A stretch of DNA of 64,000 bases. It comes from Nonomuraea sp. NBC_00507 (GTDB taxonomy: Bacteria > Actinomycetota > Actinomycetes > Streptosporangiales > Streptosporangiaceae). The notes under the pieces were generated by a model. That model was not told the origin of the DNA. It did no database searches and worked only from the letters and a program-made list of their open reading frames with translations. Location of the stretch: the NCBI RefSeq assembly GCF_036013525.1, contig NZ_CP107853.1, positions 3,658,001-3,722,000 on the forward strand, read 5' to 3'. Shown here piece after piece: positions 18,064 through 27,170 of the stretch (position 1 is its first letter; the number at the start of each line of letters is the position of its first letter). A program made the position numbers and the translations under genes.

Positions 18064-18159
18064 ATGGTTAAGCCAAGAGAGAAGGCGATCTCCCAGAGAC
18101 GGCCGAAAGTGTCAGTGCCGATCGTCACACTGGGAGTGAATCCGGAGCTCGACAACTAA
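18064..18159 (+). CDS. Small ORF, 31 residues (MVKPREK...)
   Basis: ATG at 18064 is preceded by a purine-rich gtaagggggcggggg that can serve as a strong ribosome-binding site. The product is basic at the N-terminus (MVKPREKAISQRRPK) with a neutral tail ending NPELDN. It is the first of three small ORFs in a row (31, 32 and 64 codons), each with its own Shine-Dalgarno-like sequence. No family recognised. Confidence 0.4.
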   Translation: MVKPREKAISQRRPKVSVPIVTLGVNPELDN

Positions 18160-18181
18160 CCGCAGACCGTTGAGGGACGTG

Positions 18182-18280
18182 ATGAAGATGCGCCAGACAC
18201 AGGTTCGCCGCCGGCCGAAGAAGCCGACTGGAGCCGCACTGGACCTTCGCACGCCGTCGGGGCGCAAGCTCCCCTTTTGA
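18182..18280 (+). CDS. Small basic ORF, 32 residues (MKMRQTQ...)
   Basis: ATG at 18182 follows ttgagggacgtg, giving GAGGG at good spacing. The product is strikingly basic (MKMRQTQVRRRPKKPTG) and could be a nucleic-acid-binding or ribosome-associated peptide, but nothing specific is recognised. It is 22 bases after the previous small ORF and 37 bases before the DUF5999 gene. Confidence 0.4.
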   Translation: MKMRQTQVRRRPKKPTGAALDLRTPSGRKLPF

Positions 18281-18317
18281 AGACCCGGAATCCGCAGCGC
18301 CAGCTGAGAGGTGCGCA

Positions 18318-18512
18318 ATGTGCAGTCACTTCCCCCCTTGCCCCAGTGCCGAGGCGCCCGATCGTGAGGCGTCGCACGTGATCTCGGCCCACCCCGACCA
18401 GGGCTGGAGCCTGTTGTGCAACGGTGTCGTGCTGTTCGAGGACACTGGTCTGCTGCTGCCCGACGGCAGCGTCGTGGCACCGCACCGGGCGCCCCTGCAA
18501 CTGGCCGCCTGA
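18318..18512 (+). CDS. DUF5999 family small protein
   Basis: 64 residues. The sequence MCSHFPPCPSAEAPDRE, then HPDQGWSLLCNGVVLFEDTG and LLPDGSVVAPHR, matches the DUF5999 family found widely in streptomycetes and relatives. Two Cys and two His at the N-terminus (CSH-PPC) may bind metal; the function is unknown. ATG at 18318 follows gagaggtgcgca. It ends about 50 bases before a large hairpin shared with the convergent fumarase gene. Confidence 0.85.
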   Translation: MCSHFPPCPSAEAPDREASHVISAHPDQGWSLLCNGVVLFEDTGLLLPDGSVVAPHRAPLQLAA

Positions 18513-18561
18513 CCACCCCCTGGCTCGCCAGACTCCCTAGCTCACCCCACCCCTAACTCAC

Positions 18562-18611
18562 CCGACGCCGGTGCCGAGCGGCGCGAAACACCCGGCACCC
18601 TTCGGCGTCGG
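18562..18611. terminator. Bidirectional hairpin between DUF5999 and fumarase
   Basis: Arms ccgacgccg (18562-18570) plus gtgccg (18571-18576) pair with cggcac (18593-18598) and cggcgtcgg (18603-18611), interrupted only by a 4-base bulge. It sits between two convergent genes and is the natural transcription end for both. No U-run. Confidence 0.6.
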
Positions 18612-18622
18612 CAGGCACCCGC

Positions 18623-20275
18623 TCAGCGACGCCCGATCGTCAGGACAGGCCCCGTGCGATCGGTGAAGAAGTCTTCGCCCTTGTCGTCGACGACGATGAA
18701 CGCCGGGAAGTCCACCACCTCGATCTTCCAGACCGCTTCCATGCCCAGTTCGGGATATTCGAGCACCTCCACCTTCTTGATGCAGTCCTGCGCCAGCCTG
18801 GCCGCCGGACCGCCGATGGAGCCCAGGTAGAACCCGCCGTACTTCTGGCAGGCCTCCGTGACCTGCTTGGACCTGTTGCCCTTGGCCAGCATCACCATCG
18901 AGCCGCCCGCCGCCTGGAAGCGCTCGACGTACGAGTCCATCCGGCCGGCAGTCGTGGGCCCGAACGAGCCGGAGGCGTAGCCCGACGGCGTCTTGGCCGG
19001 TCCCGCGTAGTAGACGGCGTGGTCCTTCAGGTATTGCGGCATCTCGCCGCCGTTGTCCAGCAGCTCCGCGATCTTCGCGTGGGCGATGTCGCGGGCGACC
19101 ACGAGAGGGCCGGTCAGCGACAGCCGGGTCTTGACCGGATATTTCGTCAGCTCGGCGAGGATCTCCGGCATCGGCCGGTTGAGGTCAACCTGGACGACAT
19201 CGTCGGACAGGTGCTCGTCGGTCGTCTCCGGCAGGAAGCGCGCCGGGTCGGTCTCCAGCTGCTCCAGGAACACGCCCTCCGGCGTGATCTTCGCCAGTGC
19301 CTGGCGGTCGGCCGAGCACGAGACGGCGATGGCCACCGGGCAGGACGCCCCGTGCCTGGGCAGGCGGATGACGCGGACGTCGTGGCAGAAGTATTTCCCG
19401 CCGAACTGCGCGCCGATGCCCAGCTTCTGCGTCAGCTCGAAGACCTTCGCCTCCATCTCCAGGTCGCGGAATCCGTGCCCGGACGGCGACCCTTCGGTGG
19501 GGATCGAGTCGAGGTAGCGGGCGCTGGCGTATTTGGCGGTCTTGAGCGCGTACTCGGCGGAGGTGCCGCCCACGACGACCGCCAGATGGTACGGCGGGCA
19601 GGCCGCGGTGCCGAGCGAGCGGATCTTCTCCTCCAGGAAGGCCATCATGCGCTTCTCGTTGAGCACGGCCTTGGTCTCCTGGTAAAGGAACGACTTGTTG
19701 GCCGAGCCGCCGCCCTTGGCCATGAACAGCAGCTTGTATTCGTCCGGATGGCCGTGCGGGTCCTCGGCGTAGAGCTCGATCTGGGCCGGCAGGTTGTTGC
19801 CGGTGTTCTTCTCCTCCCACATGGTGAGCGGGGCCATCTGGGAGTAGCGCAGGTTGAGCCGCGTGTAGGCGTCGTACACGCCGTGCGTGATGTGCTCGGC
19901 GTCGCGCCCGTCGGTCAGCACGTGGCGGCCGCGCTTGCCCATGACGATCGCGGTGCCGGTGTCCTGGCACATCGGCAGCACGCCGCCGGCCGAGATGGAG
20001 GCGTTCTTCAGCAGGTCGAGCGCGACGAAGCGGTCGTTGCCGCTGGACTCGGGGTCATCGACGATCTTCCTGAGCTGGGCGAGGTGGGAGGCCCGCAGGT
20101 AGTGGGAGATGTCGTGGACGGCCGTCTCGGTGAGCAGCCGCAACGCCTCCGGCTCGACCTCGAGGAACGTACGCCCAGCCGCCTCGACCTTCCGCACCCC
20201 CTCCGTCGTGATCAGCCGATATTCGGTCTCATCGGCTCCCAGCGGCAGCAGGTCGGTGTAGTCGAACTCGCCCAT
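18623..20275 (-). CDS. Class I fumarate hydratase (iron-sulfur)
   Basis: About 550 residues, the usual length of single-chain class I fumarase. It hydrates fumarate to malate using a [4Fe-4S] cluster. Cluster-ligand candidates are in [11 protein letters not shown], the middle block [12 protein letters not shown] and [16 protein letters not shown]. The C-terminal domain contains [15 protein letters not shown] and [12 protein letters not shown]. The start is ATG at 20275 because gaaagga is 5 bases upstream of it but only 1 base from the ATG two codons earlier. It is oxygen-sensitive in other bacteria, complementing the robust class II enzyme nearby. Confidence 0.95.
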   Translation of the reverse strand: MGEFDYTDLLPLGADETEYRLITTEGVRKVEAAGRTFLEVEPEALRLLTETAVHDISHYLRASHLAQLRKIVDDPESSGNDRFVALDLLKNASISAGGVLPMCQDTGTAIVMGKRGRHVLTDGRDAEHITHGVYDAYTRLNLRYSQMAPLTMWEEKNTGNNLPAQIELYAEDPHGHPDEYKLLFMAKGGGSANKSFLYQETKAVLNEKRMMAFLEEKIRSLGTAACPPYHLAVVVGGTSAEYALKTAKYASARYLDSIPTEGSPSGHGFRDLEMEAKVFELTQKLGIGAQFGGKYFCHDVRVIRLPRHGASCPVAIAVSCSADRQALAKITPEGVFLEQLETDPARFLPETTDEHLSDDVVQVDLNRPMPEILAELTKYPVKTRLSLTGPLVVARDIAHAKIAELLDNGGEMPQYLKDHAVYYAGPAKTPSGYASGSFGPTTAGRMDSYVERFQAAGGSMVMLAKGNRSKQVTEACQKYGGFYLGSIGGPAARLAQDCIKKVEVLEYPELGMEAVWKIEVVDFPAFIVVDDKGEDFFTDRTGPVLTIGRR

Positions 20276-20375
20276 GTCCATCCTTTCGCGTTGCCTAGAG
20301 ATTACGCGCTCGCTCTCTCCCTTCGTGCTGCGACCCAGCCGATCATTGGGCCCTTCGCTGGGGTTCGCGGTGGCG

Positions 20376-21845
20376 TCATGTGCCGTGGTAAAGCCGCCAG
20401 GCGTCGACCAGTTGGAGTGACGGGTCATGGGTGGCGCGGTGGCGCAGGTCATCGGTGAAGCCGTTGCCGCTGAAGCACACCAGGCGGGTGGCCTCGGTGG
20501 CTTTGCCCTGGGTGGTGAGCAAGGAGCGGATGTGTTCCAGGCGCTCGACATGGCCTGATCCCATGGTGTCGTTCCACTTCGCCTCGCCGATCGCGAGCAG
20601 ACTTTCGCGGCCCTGCTCGTCCGTTCCGTGAACGGCCACGTCGACTTCGTGGCTGGTGCGGCCGGTCGGATCGCTCACCGTACCGGAGGCGACGCGACCG
20701 GGGTGGCCACCCAGCGTTTCGAAGGCGGCGTGCCAGCGCGTCCAGTCACGGCAGACCTGTTCGAAGTGAGGGCCGAGGACTTGACTGCGGAAGGTGCCTT
20801 GGGTGCGGCGCCAGACCGTCGGGGCGCGGCCAGGGCGTTCGAGGTCGCCCCAGTAGGGGCGCATGACGGAGTGGTAGAAGGTCACCAGTGGTTCGGAGAT
20901 GCGATATTGGGAGCGGTTGCGGCGGAAGGCGTCGGTCTCGTGAGTGATCATGCCGACGTCCTGCAGAACGCTGAGCGGGTGGGCAAGGTCGGTCGACTTG
21001 CGGCCCAAGTAGTCGGCGATGCCGCCACGGGAGCTGTTGCCGTGGGCGATCGCGGCGAGCACCGAGTGATACAAAGCGGTGTCATGGAGCTCGGGCTCCT
21101 CGGCCAGGAGGTAGCGGCCCTCGCGGAAGAGCGGGCGGGCGGGGTTGAGCACGGCGCGGGCCACCCAGGCGTCGAAGTCGTCGAGGCCGGCGGGGACGTC
21201 GCCGTGGGTGAACTCCTGGCGGTAGGCAGGGGTGCCGCCGACGATCGCGTGGGTGAGCAGGGCGGTGCGCGGATCGGTGATCTCCCAGAATTCCGCGGCG
21301 AGCCGGAAATCCAGTGTGGGGACCGGCAGTTCGAGCCCGGCGCGTCCGCGCAGTGGTGCGCTGCCGGAGAGCAGGCGGCTCATGAAGGACACGGCGGAGC
21401 CGCACAGCAGGAGCCGCACCGGGGTGTTGGTGTGCTGTGCGGTGGGGTCCAGGGCGCGCTGGATGACGGAGGGGAGCGAGGGTGATGCCTTGGCGAGAAA
21501 GGGGAACTCGTCGATCACCGCGGTGACCGGCCTGCCCTGGTCTGCCAGGCGCATCAGCTCGGTGACCGCTTCGTTCCAGTCGGTGAAACGGAAAGGGGTG
21601 GGCTGGCCGCGGTGACGCGCCAGAGCCGCCCCGAACTCGTGGAGCGCGTCGGCTTGCGTGCTTTCCGTGGCGGTGAACATGAAACCGCCGGTAGCACGGG
21701 TGAGGGCATCGAGCAGGTACGTCTTGCCCTGGCGGCGTCGGCCGGTGACCACGCCCAGTGTGGCGCGCGGCCCCGGCAGAGTCGCGTAGCGGGTCAGCTC
21801 GGACCACTCGAAGTCCCGGTCGAACATTCCGGACGGCTTGTCCAC
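20376..21845 (-). CDS. AAA ATPase with DUF234-type nuclease-like C-terminus
   Basis: About 489 residues. An archaeal-ATPase-like domain has Walker [15 protein letters not shown] near residue 35 and Walker [13 protein letters not shown]. The C-terminal part ends with a DUF234-like domain in which [10 protein letters not shown] followed by [11 protein letters not shown] has the spacing of a PD-(D/E)xK nuclease core. Such proteins are patchily distributed and their role is unclear; links to mobile-element control or toxin-like action have been proposed. GTG at 21845 has gggaggtgg just upstream. The promoter is AT-rich with a perfect TATAAT, unlike its neighbours. Confidence 0.82.
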   Translation of the reverse strand: MDKPSGMFDRDFEWSELTRYATLPGPRATLGVVTGRRRQGKTYLLDALTRATGGFMFTATESTQADALHEFGAALARHRGQPTPFRFTDWNEAVTELMRLADQGRPVTAVIDEFPFLAKASPSLPSVIQRALDPTAQHTNTPVRLLLCGSAVSFMSRLLSGSAPLRGRAGLELPVPTLDFRLAAEFWEITDPRTALLTHAIVGGTPAYRQEFTHGDVPAGLDDFDAWVARAVLNPARPLFREGRYLLAEEPELHDTALYHSVLAAIAHGNSSRGGIADYLGRKSTDLAHPLSVLQDVGMITHETDAFRRNRSQYRISEPLVTFYHSVMRPYWGDLERPGRAPTVWRRTQGTFRSQVLGPHFEQVCRDWTRWHAAFETLGGHPGRVASGTVSDPTGRTSHEVDVAVHGTDEQGRESLLAIGEAKWNDTMGSGHVERLEHIRSLLTTQGKATEATRLVCFSGNGFTDDLRHRATHDPSLQLVDAWRLYHGT

Positions 21846-21862
21846 GCCACCTCCCTTGAATA

Positions 21863-21885
21863 ACTCCACCTATTATAGATGGAGT
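21863..21885 (-). promoter_or_regulatory. Palindrome containing a TATAAT -10 box
   Basis: An 11-1-11 inverted repeat with one mismatch (actccacctat / atagatggagt). Read on the minus strand it contains a perfect -10 hexamer TATAAT (21877-21872) about 27 bases upstream of the ATPase GTG. A repressor bound here would block the promoter directly, so autoregulation is plausible. No good -35 is seen. Confidence 0.6.
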
Positions 21886-21924
21886 CATAGGAGCACGCTC
21901 GGCCACTCCGCCCGGCGACGCCGG

Positions 21925-22851
21925 CTATGGAACATCGGCTGCCGGAGCGTGATCTCGGTGGCTTTCGGCCGGCATGGCCGTATCCGTGCCGGCGGCCCCG
22001 GTATCCCCTCGATCCCGGCCGGCGGTGAGGCCCACGATGATGCCCGCGATCACCAGTCCTGCCCCGAGCAGGTCGTACGCGGACGGCGTGGCGATTCCCA
22101 GGACCACCCCTGTGGAGATCGCGCCCACCGGGATGAGCCCGGCGAACAGCCCGGCCAAGCCGGGACCGAGCTTGGGAAGCGCGGTGTACCAGAGGAAGAA
22201 GGCCAGCACCGTGATGACGACGGCCAGGTAGGCGAATCCGAGCGCCTCCGCCACCGTGGGCGTCCTGAACATCGCGGCGCCCTCGGCGAGCAGCCCGACC
22301 GCCACCAGCATGGGCACCGACAGCGCCGTCGAGTACGCCGACAGCCTGATCGCCCCCAGCTTCGGCAGCAGCGGGATGGCGAACACGGAGAAGCTCACCT
22401 CGCCCACGAGCGCGCCGAGCGCCCACAGCAGCCCGGGCAGGTTGCCCGTGCCGAGTCCTGTGGCCAGCGTTGCCCCGGCCACCACCACGCTGGCCCCGAT
22501 CAGCAGCCGGGGTGCGGGACGCCCGCCGGCGAGCGCCAGCCACAGCGGGACGGTGCCGAGGATGGTCCCGACCAGCGCCGGGCCCGAAGAACGCGTGGAC
22601 TCGATCACGCACACGTTGAAGAACACCAGGCCGAGCAGGGTGAGTCCGCCGAGGTAGAGGCTCTCCCTGAGCGTCAGCCGGACGAACCGGAGGCCGAGAG
22701 CTCCCGTTATGAGGAGCAGGATGACCGCTGCGACGAGATACCGGACGGCCTGTCCGCCGTATAGGGGGTATGCGCCGACGAGCCCTGACACCCCGGCCAG
22801 TGTCCCTACCAGGAACATGGCCGAGGCGGCGCCCAGTATGCCGTTTCTCAT
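21925..22851 (-). CDS. EamA/DMT-family exporter
   Basis: About 308 residues with ten predicted membrane helices in two EamA repeats (for example AMFLVGTLAGVSGLVGAYPLY at the start and PKLGPGLAGLFAGLIPVGA in the second half). Drug/metabolite transporters of this type export amino acids or related metabolites. It is divergent from a MocR-type regulator with 68 bases between the starts, a common pairing in which the regulator controls the exporter. The C-terminal 30 residues are polar. Confidence 0.87.
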   Translation of the reverse strand: MRNGILGAASAMFLVGTLAGVSGLVGAYPLYGGQAVRYLVAAVILLLITGALGLRFVRLTLRESLYLGGLTLLGLVFFNVCVIESTRSSGPALVGTILGTVPLWLALAGGRPAPRLLIGASVVVAGATLATGLGTGNLPGLLWALGALVGEVSFSVFAIPLLPKLGAIRLSAYSTALSVPMLVAVGLLAEGAAMFRTPTVAEALGFAYLAVVITVLAFFLWYTALPKLGPGLAGLFAGLIPVGAISTGVVLGIATPSAYDLLGAGLVIAGIIVGLTAGRDRGDTGAAGTDTAMPAESHRDHAPAADVP

Positions 22852-22868
22852 GTGAAGGATGCTAGGTA

Positions 22869-22920
22869 GACAATGGTTCGCACAAACAGTCCAATGTCCG
22901 GCCGAAAGTCAGGACCAATA
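22869..22920. promoter_or_regulatory. Three CAAT boxes in the EamA/MocR divergent promoter
   Basis: Related boxes gacaatgg (22869), gtccaatg (22889) and ggaccaata (22912) occur in the same orientation at about 20-24 base spacing, roughly two helical turns. MocR-type regulators typically bind direct repeats in such divergent gaps. The pattern is visible; binding is inferred. Confidence 0.35.
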
Positions 22921-24326
22921 TGGCTGACCTCCATATCCAGATAAATCGCGATAAGGGGGGCATAGCTGGGCAGATCGCGTCCGAGCTGCGCGCCTCCATC
23001 CGCGGCGGCCGGCTGGCCCCGGGGACCCGGCTGCCCGCCACCCGCGACCTCGCCACCGACCTCCAGGTCTCCAGAGGCGTGGTGGTGGAGGCGTACGAGC
23101 AACTCGTCGCCGAGGGATTCCTGGTCTCCAGGGTGGGCGTCGGCACCCAGGTCACCCCCAAGAACTCCACGGTGACCACCCGCAGGCCGCCCCGGGCCGC
23201 GCCACTGCGGGCCAAGCCGGTGCGCCGCGCCACGGCCAGCCCTTTCTACGGACACCGCCCCACTTCTCCCGACCTCGGCCACTTCCCCAGGGAGCGCTGG
23301 CTGGCGGCGGTGCGGCACGTCCTGGCCACCGTCCCGTCCGACGCCCTCGACTACGGCGACCCAGGCGGCGTGCCCGAGTTGCGCGAGGAGCTGGCCGGCT
23401 ACCTCCGGAGGGTCCGGGCGGCCGACGTGCGGCCGGAGAACCTCGTCGTCGTCGGCGGCGTGGCCCAGGGGCTCAGCCTGGTCCTGCACGTGCTGTCCCA
23501 GCACCGCGCGCCGCGCCTGGCCGTCGAGGACCCCACCAGTCACCGCCAGCGCCCGCTGCTCAGGCGGGCGGGCGCGCACCTGGTGCCGGTGCCGGTGGAC
23601 GAGGAGGGCCTGGACGTGCGGCGGCTGAGCGGGGACGCGGTCCTGGTCACGCCGGCGCACCAGTATCCGACCGGCGTGGTCCTGTCCCCGGCGCGCCGCG
23701 CCGCCCTGATGGAGTGGGCGGCCGCGGGCAACCGGGTGATCCTGGAGGACGACTACGACGCCGAGTTCCGGTTCGACCGCGACCCCGTCGGCTGCCTGCA
23801 GGGCCTGGCCCCCGAACGGGTGGTCCTTTCCGGCAGCGTCAGCAAGGCACTCGCCCCCGGGCTGCGCATGGGCTGGGTAGCGGCCCCCGCCGAGCTGGCC
23901 GAGGCGATCCGGCGGGCGCGCGGGGAGCAGGACCTGGGCTCGCCGGTCATCGAGCAGTACGCGCTGGCCCACTTCCTGCGTACCGGCGGCTACGACAAGC
24001 ATCTGAGGCGGATGCGCAGGGAATACCGTCGCCGCCGGGACGCCCTGGTCGCGGCGCTGGCGGATGACCTGCCCGAGGTGCAGGTCAAGGGCATCGAGGC
24101 GGGCCTGCACGCCTACTTGGAGCTGCCGGGCGGCTGGGACGAGCACCAGGTGGCGCGGATCGCGCAGGCCATCGGCGTGTCCGCCGAGCCGGTGGGGCCC
24201 ATGCGGGAGTCGCCGGGGCCGCCGGCCGTCGTGGTCGGGTTCGCGCGGTTGCCGGCGCACAAGGCCGCCGAGGCCGTACGCGGCATCAAGGAGAAACTGC
24301 TGACCGAGGGAGAACGCCTCACTTAG
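22920..24326 (+). CDS. MocR-type GntR/aminotransferase regulator
   Basis: About 468 residues. The first 75 form a GntR winged helix (GQIASELRASIRGGRLAPG, TRDLATDLQVSRGVVVEAYEQL). The rest is a fold-type I aminotransferase domain with the pyridoxal-phosphate lysine in SGSVSKALAPGLRMGW and the Asp of VILEDDYDAEFRF. MocR proteins sense pyridoxal-phosphate, sometimes with an amino acid, and act as regulators rather than enzymes. It probably controls the divergent exporter. Its stop overlaps the convergent MFS gene by 4 bases. Confidence 0.92.
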   Translation: MADLHIQINRDKGGIAGQIASELRASIRGGRLAPGTRLPATRDLATDLQVSRGVVVEAYEQLVAEGFLVSRVGVGTQVTPKNSTVTTRRPPRAAPLRAKPVRRATASPFYGHRPTSPDLGHFPRERWLAAVRHVLATVPSDALDYGDPGGVPELREELAGYLRRVRAADVRPENLVVVGGVAQGLSLVLHVLSQHRAPRLAVEDPTSHRQRPLLRRAGAHLVPVPVDEEGLDVRRLSGDAVLVTPAHQYPTGVVLSPARRAALMEWAAAGNRVILEDDYDAEFRFDRDPVGCLQGLAPERVVLSGSVSKALAPGLRMGWVAAPAELAEAIRRARGEQDLGSPVIEQYALAHFLRTGGYDKHLRRMRREYRRRRDALVAALADDLPEVQVKGIEAGLHAYLELPGGWDEHQVARIAQAIGVSAEPVGPMRESPGPPAVVVGFARLPAHKAAEAVRGIKEKLLTEGERLT

Positions 24327-25486
24327 CGCGAGGAGTCAGCGGCCTGCTTCGGCTGGAAGCCGGGCGCCAGCGCGATGATGGCGGCGGCCAGCACCAGCGG
24401 CGCGACGAACGCCACCCGCATGTCCGTGGCGTCCGCGATGCCGCCCACCAGCGCCGCGCCCACGATGAAGCCGACGTAGTTGAAGAGGTTCACCCGGGCG
24501 ATGGCCACCCCGGTCCCTGCCGGGTCGAGCCTGCCCGCGGCCGAGAACGACTGCGGCGCGACCACCGCCAGCCCCATCCCCGTGAGGCCGAACGCGACGA
24601 TGCCGAGCGGCTGGCTCGGGGCCAGCACGACACCCAGGAAGCCGAGCGTGGCGATCACACCGCCGATCCTGACGATGGCGGCGGGGCCGTACCTTCTGAC
24701 CGCGACGTCGCCGCCGAGCCGGACGACCAGCGTCGTGGCCTGGTACGCCGCGTAGGCCAGCGGGATCACCTGCGGTCCCGCCGCCAGGATGTCCTTCATG
24801 AACAGGGTGTTGAAGTTGGAGACCGCGGCGTCTCCGATGTACAGGAAGGCCATGGCCAGGCAGAGCGGGAGAATCGGCCGCCACGGGAAGCGGCCCTCGG
24901 CCTGGACAGATGTGCTCTCGACCTTCTCCTCCTCGATCGTGCACAGGTTCGGCCCGGCGTAGAGCGAGCCGGCCAGGGCGACGACCATGGGGACCGCCAT
25001 GACGAGCGGCAGCGGCAGGCCTGCGGCGACCGACGCCCACAGCGCCCCGGCCAGGCTGAACACGCTCCACATGCAGTGGAAGCCGTTCAGCACCTGCATG
25101 CCGTACCTGCGCTCGACCGCGACACCCTGCATGTTCATGCCGGCGTCCACAGCGCCCACCGCCACCCCGAACACCAGCAGCACCGGCACCAGCAGTGGCA
25201 CGCTCGGCGCGAGCCCGGTCAACACCACGGCCGCGGCGACCACCGGCTGGGCGATGCGCAGCAGCAGCTTGCTGCCGAGCCGGGCGGCGAACGCGCCGGC
25301 CGCCACGCTGCCGACGCCCGCGAACACGGGCACGATCAGCAGCAGCAGCGTCAGCGTGCCCTCGTCGAGCCCGTGTTTGGCCTGCAGATTGGCGACCTGG
25401 ATGAGCAGCGAGGCGAAGGACAGCCCTTGCACGGCGTAGACCACGTACGTGGCGAGGCGGGCCTGGCGATCACGCGGGGACGGCAC
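24323..25486 (-). CDS. Major facilitator superfamily transporter
   Basis: About 387 residues with 12 predicted helices. It begins YVVYAVQGLSFASLLIQVANL and has an internal loop ARLGSKLLLRIAQP like the conserved MFS loop 2-3. It belongs to the small sugar/multidrug-like exporter group (YbjJ-like); substrate unknown. GTG at 25486 follows aggagg. The divergent TetR gene 93 bases away is the likely regulator. Confidence 0.88.
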   Translation of the reverse strand: MPSPRDRQARLATYVVYAVQGLSFASLLIQVANLQAKHGLDEGTLTLLLLIVPVFAGVGSVAAGAFAARLGSKLLLRIAQPVVAAAVVLTGLAPSVPLLVPVLLVFGVAVGAVDAGMNMQGVAVERRYGMQVLNGFHCMWSVFSLAGALWASVAAGLPLPLVMAVPMVVALAGSLYAGPNLCTIEEEKVESTSVQAEGRFPWRPILPLCLAMAFLYIGDAAVSNFNTLFMKDILAAGPQVIPLAYAAYQATTLVVRLGGDVAVRRYGPAAIVRIGGVIATLGFLGVVLAPSQPLGIVAFGLTGMGLAVVAPQSFSAAGRLDPAGTGVAIARVNLFNYVGFIVGAALVGGIADATDMRVAFVAPLVLAAAIIALAPGFQPKQAADSSR

Positions 25487-25579
25487 GGCGGCCTCCTGAT
25501 TGGGGGGAGATCAAACGTGAGGCGGGGTCAGGTTAGCGGCACGCCCAGCCGCCACGCCAGCACCAGATAAGGTGCCGGG

Positions 25580-26164
25580 GTGAAACGGGGAGAGGCGCGC
25601 AGGGACCGCATCCTGGCCGCCGCGCTCCTGGAGTTCGCCGAGAACGGCTATCGAGGGGCGTCGCTGGCCCGCATCGCCGAGCGGGTCGAGCTCTCCCAGG
25701 CCGGGCTGCTGCACCACTTCAAGAGCAAGGAACGGCTGCTCGTCGCGGTGCTGGACTACCGGGACGAGCTCGACCAACGCAAGGTCGACCTGGCCTCGGC
25801 CGGTGGGATCGACGCGCTGCGCGCCCTGGTCGGCGTGGTGGAGCACAATGCGCGGGCGCCCGGGCTGGTGCAGCTGTTCTCCGTGATCAGCGGCGAGGCC
25901 GTGACGCCGGACCACCCCGGCCACGAGTGGGCGAGGCGACGCTACCGCCGGCTGCGCGCCGACATGGCGGCGGCGCTGCGGCGGGGCGTGGAGCGCGGCG
26001 AGTTCCGCGCGGACCTCGACGCCGAGGCGCACGCCGACCGGCTGATCGCGATGATGGACGGCCTGCAGACGCAGTGGCTGATCGACCCGGACCGGGTGGA
26101 CATGGCGGCCGTCTTCAGAAGCTACGTGGACGACCTCATCGCCTTGCTACGCCCGCCGATGTGA
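25580..26164 (+). CDS. TetR-family regulator
   Basis: About 194 residues. The N-terminal helix-turn-helix reads ILAAALLEFAENGYRGASLA then RVELSQAGLLHHFKSKERLL. The ligand-binding half ends MAAVFRSYVDDLIALLRPP. It is divergent from the MFS gene and probably represses it. Its 3' end is the first copy of a degenerate 36-bp tandem repeat that continues past the stop. Confidence 0.9.
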   Translation: MKRGEARRDRILAAALLEFAENGYRGASLARIAERVELSQAGLLHHFKSKERLLVAVLDYRDELDQRKVDLASAGGIDALRALVGVVEHNARAPGLVQLFSVISGEAVTPDHPGHEWARRRYRRLRADMAAALRRGVERGEFRADLDAEAHADRLIAMMDGLQTQWLIDPDRVDMAAVFRSYVDDLIALLRPPM

Positions 26165-26256
26165 CGACCGCCTCATCGCCCTGCCACGCCGTCGACGTGA
26201 CGACCGCCTCATCGCCCTGCTACGCCTGCTCCGCCCACCGCCGTGACGACCTCGCC
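26129..26256. repeat. Degenerate 34-46 bp tandem repeats at a tail-to-tail junction
   Basis: Copies begin gacgacc(gc)ctcatcgcc at 26129, 26163, 26199 and a short one at 26245. Copy 1 is the end of the TetR gene; copy 3 holds the stop codon of the convergent DUF998 gene. The pattern suggests successive duplication of the TetR 3' end. Confidence 0.75.
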
Positions 26257-26895
26257 GGCTCTCTGGACGGCGTCGTCGCCGTCCCATCGCCGGGCGGCCC
26301 ACACCCCCAGGGCGAGCAGCGCGGCGACCTCCGTGACCGCGAGACCGCGCTCCACCAGCCCGAGCGGCATGACCCGCCACCACGCCATCCCGGTCTCCGC
26401 GGCGATCAGGATCATCGCGCCGATGAACACGACCCACAACACCGAGCAGATCCCGAGCCCGAACGCCACGAGCGTGGCCTTAGACCGCTCCCGATGCCGC
26501 CACGGACGGGCGATGATCACTGCCGCGAGCGGCAGGCACACGAACGCGATGATGCTGCCCACGCGATGGATGCTGCCGCTCGTGCTCGGCCCGACCGACC
26601 AGTCGTGCTTCTCGAACCAGGCCGTCAGGAACAACCCCACGCTCCACCCCATGAGCGCCACGGTGCCGAAGACGCCGGCGAGCTTCTTGCGTGCCAGCGA
26701 CACCCCGATGGCCACCGACCCGGCCGCCAGCAGGCCCACCGCGAGCCCGAAGATCCAGCCGTCAGGGCCGAGGCCGTGCTCGCTGATGGTCCTCCTGATC
26801 GGGTTCACCTCGTCGAGGCTCGTCAACTCCAGGCCCAGGATCACCGCGACGCCCGCGCCTGCCGCACCAAGTCCCCATCGTGCCGGTTGATACAC
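26209..26895 (-). CDS. DUF998 membrane protein
   Basis: About 228 residues with six predicted helices. The opening VILGLELTSLDEVNPIRRTISEHG, then GWIFGLAVGLLAAGSVAIG and SIHRVGSIIAFVCLP, is typical of DUF998. The function of the family is unknown. GTG at 26895 is chosen because gggagg lies 5 bases upstream; an in-frame GTG two codons earlier is too close to it. The last codons fall in the tandem repeat shared with the TetR gene. Confidence 0.8.
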   Translation of the reverse strand: MYQPARWGLGAAGAGVAVILGLELTSLDEVNPIRRTISEHGLGPDGWIFGLAVGLLAAGSVAIGVSLARKKLAGVFGTVALMGWSVGLFLTAWFEKHDWSVGPSTSGSIHRVGSIIAFVCLPLAAVIIARPWRHRERSKATLVAFGLGICSVLWVVFIGAMILIAAETGMAWWRVMPLGLVERGLAVTEVAALLALGVWAARRWDGDDAVQRAGEVVTAVGGAGVAGR

Positions 26896-26932
26896 GCACA
26901 CCTCCCTTTGTCTGGATCAACAGGAAGAGTGT

Positions 26933-27115
26933 GTGCGGAGATTCCAAAAATTTCATGAGAGTGCGCGCAGGATGAGGTCGTCGCTCAGCTCGCGCAGCCG
27001 TTTCCTGGCCTCGAGATCGTACGCCTGCGCGTCCGCCCGGCTGCTCAACCGCCACGCCGAGGTGAACGACGACCTGGCGGAGGAGATCGCCGGGCTGGTG
27101 GCGCGAATCCGTTAG
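26933..27115 (+). pseudogene. Possible small ORF or gene remnant
   Basis: A 60-codon open frame whose C-terminal half (LLNRHAEVNDDLAEEIAGLVAR) has strong third-position GC bias. The opposite strand reads DAQAYDLEARKRLRELSDDL in another frame and also looks protein-like, ending at a TGA near 26954. Neither has a convincing start or ribosome-binding site. I cannot decide the strand; a decayed gene is likely. Confidence 0.25.
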
Positions 27116-27170
27116 GAGTGAGCCCTTTCGGGACGAGCGAATCCTGCGGGCGCCAGATATCGTCATATGT

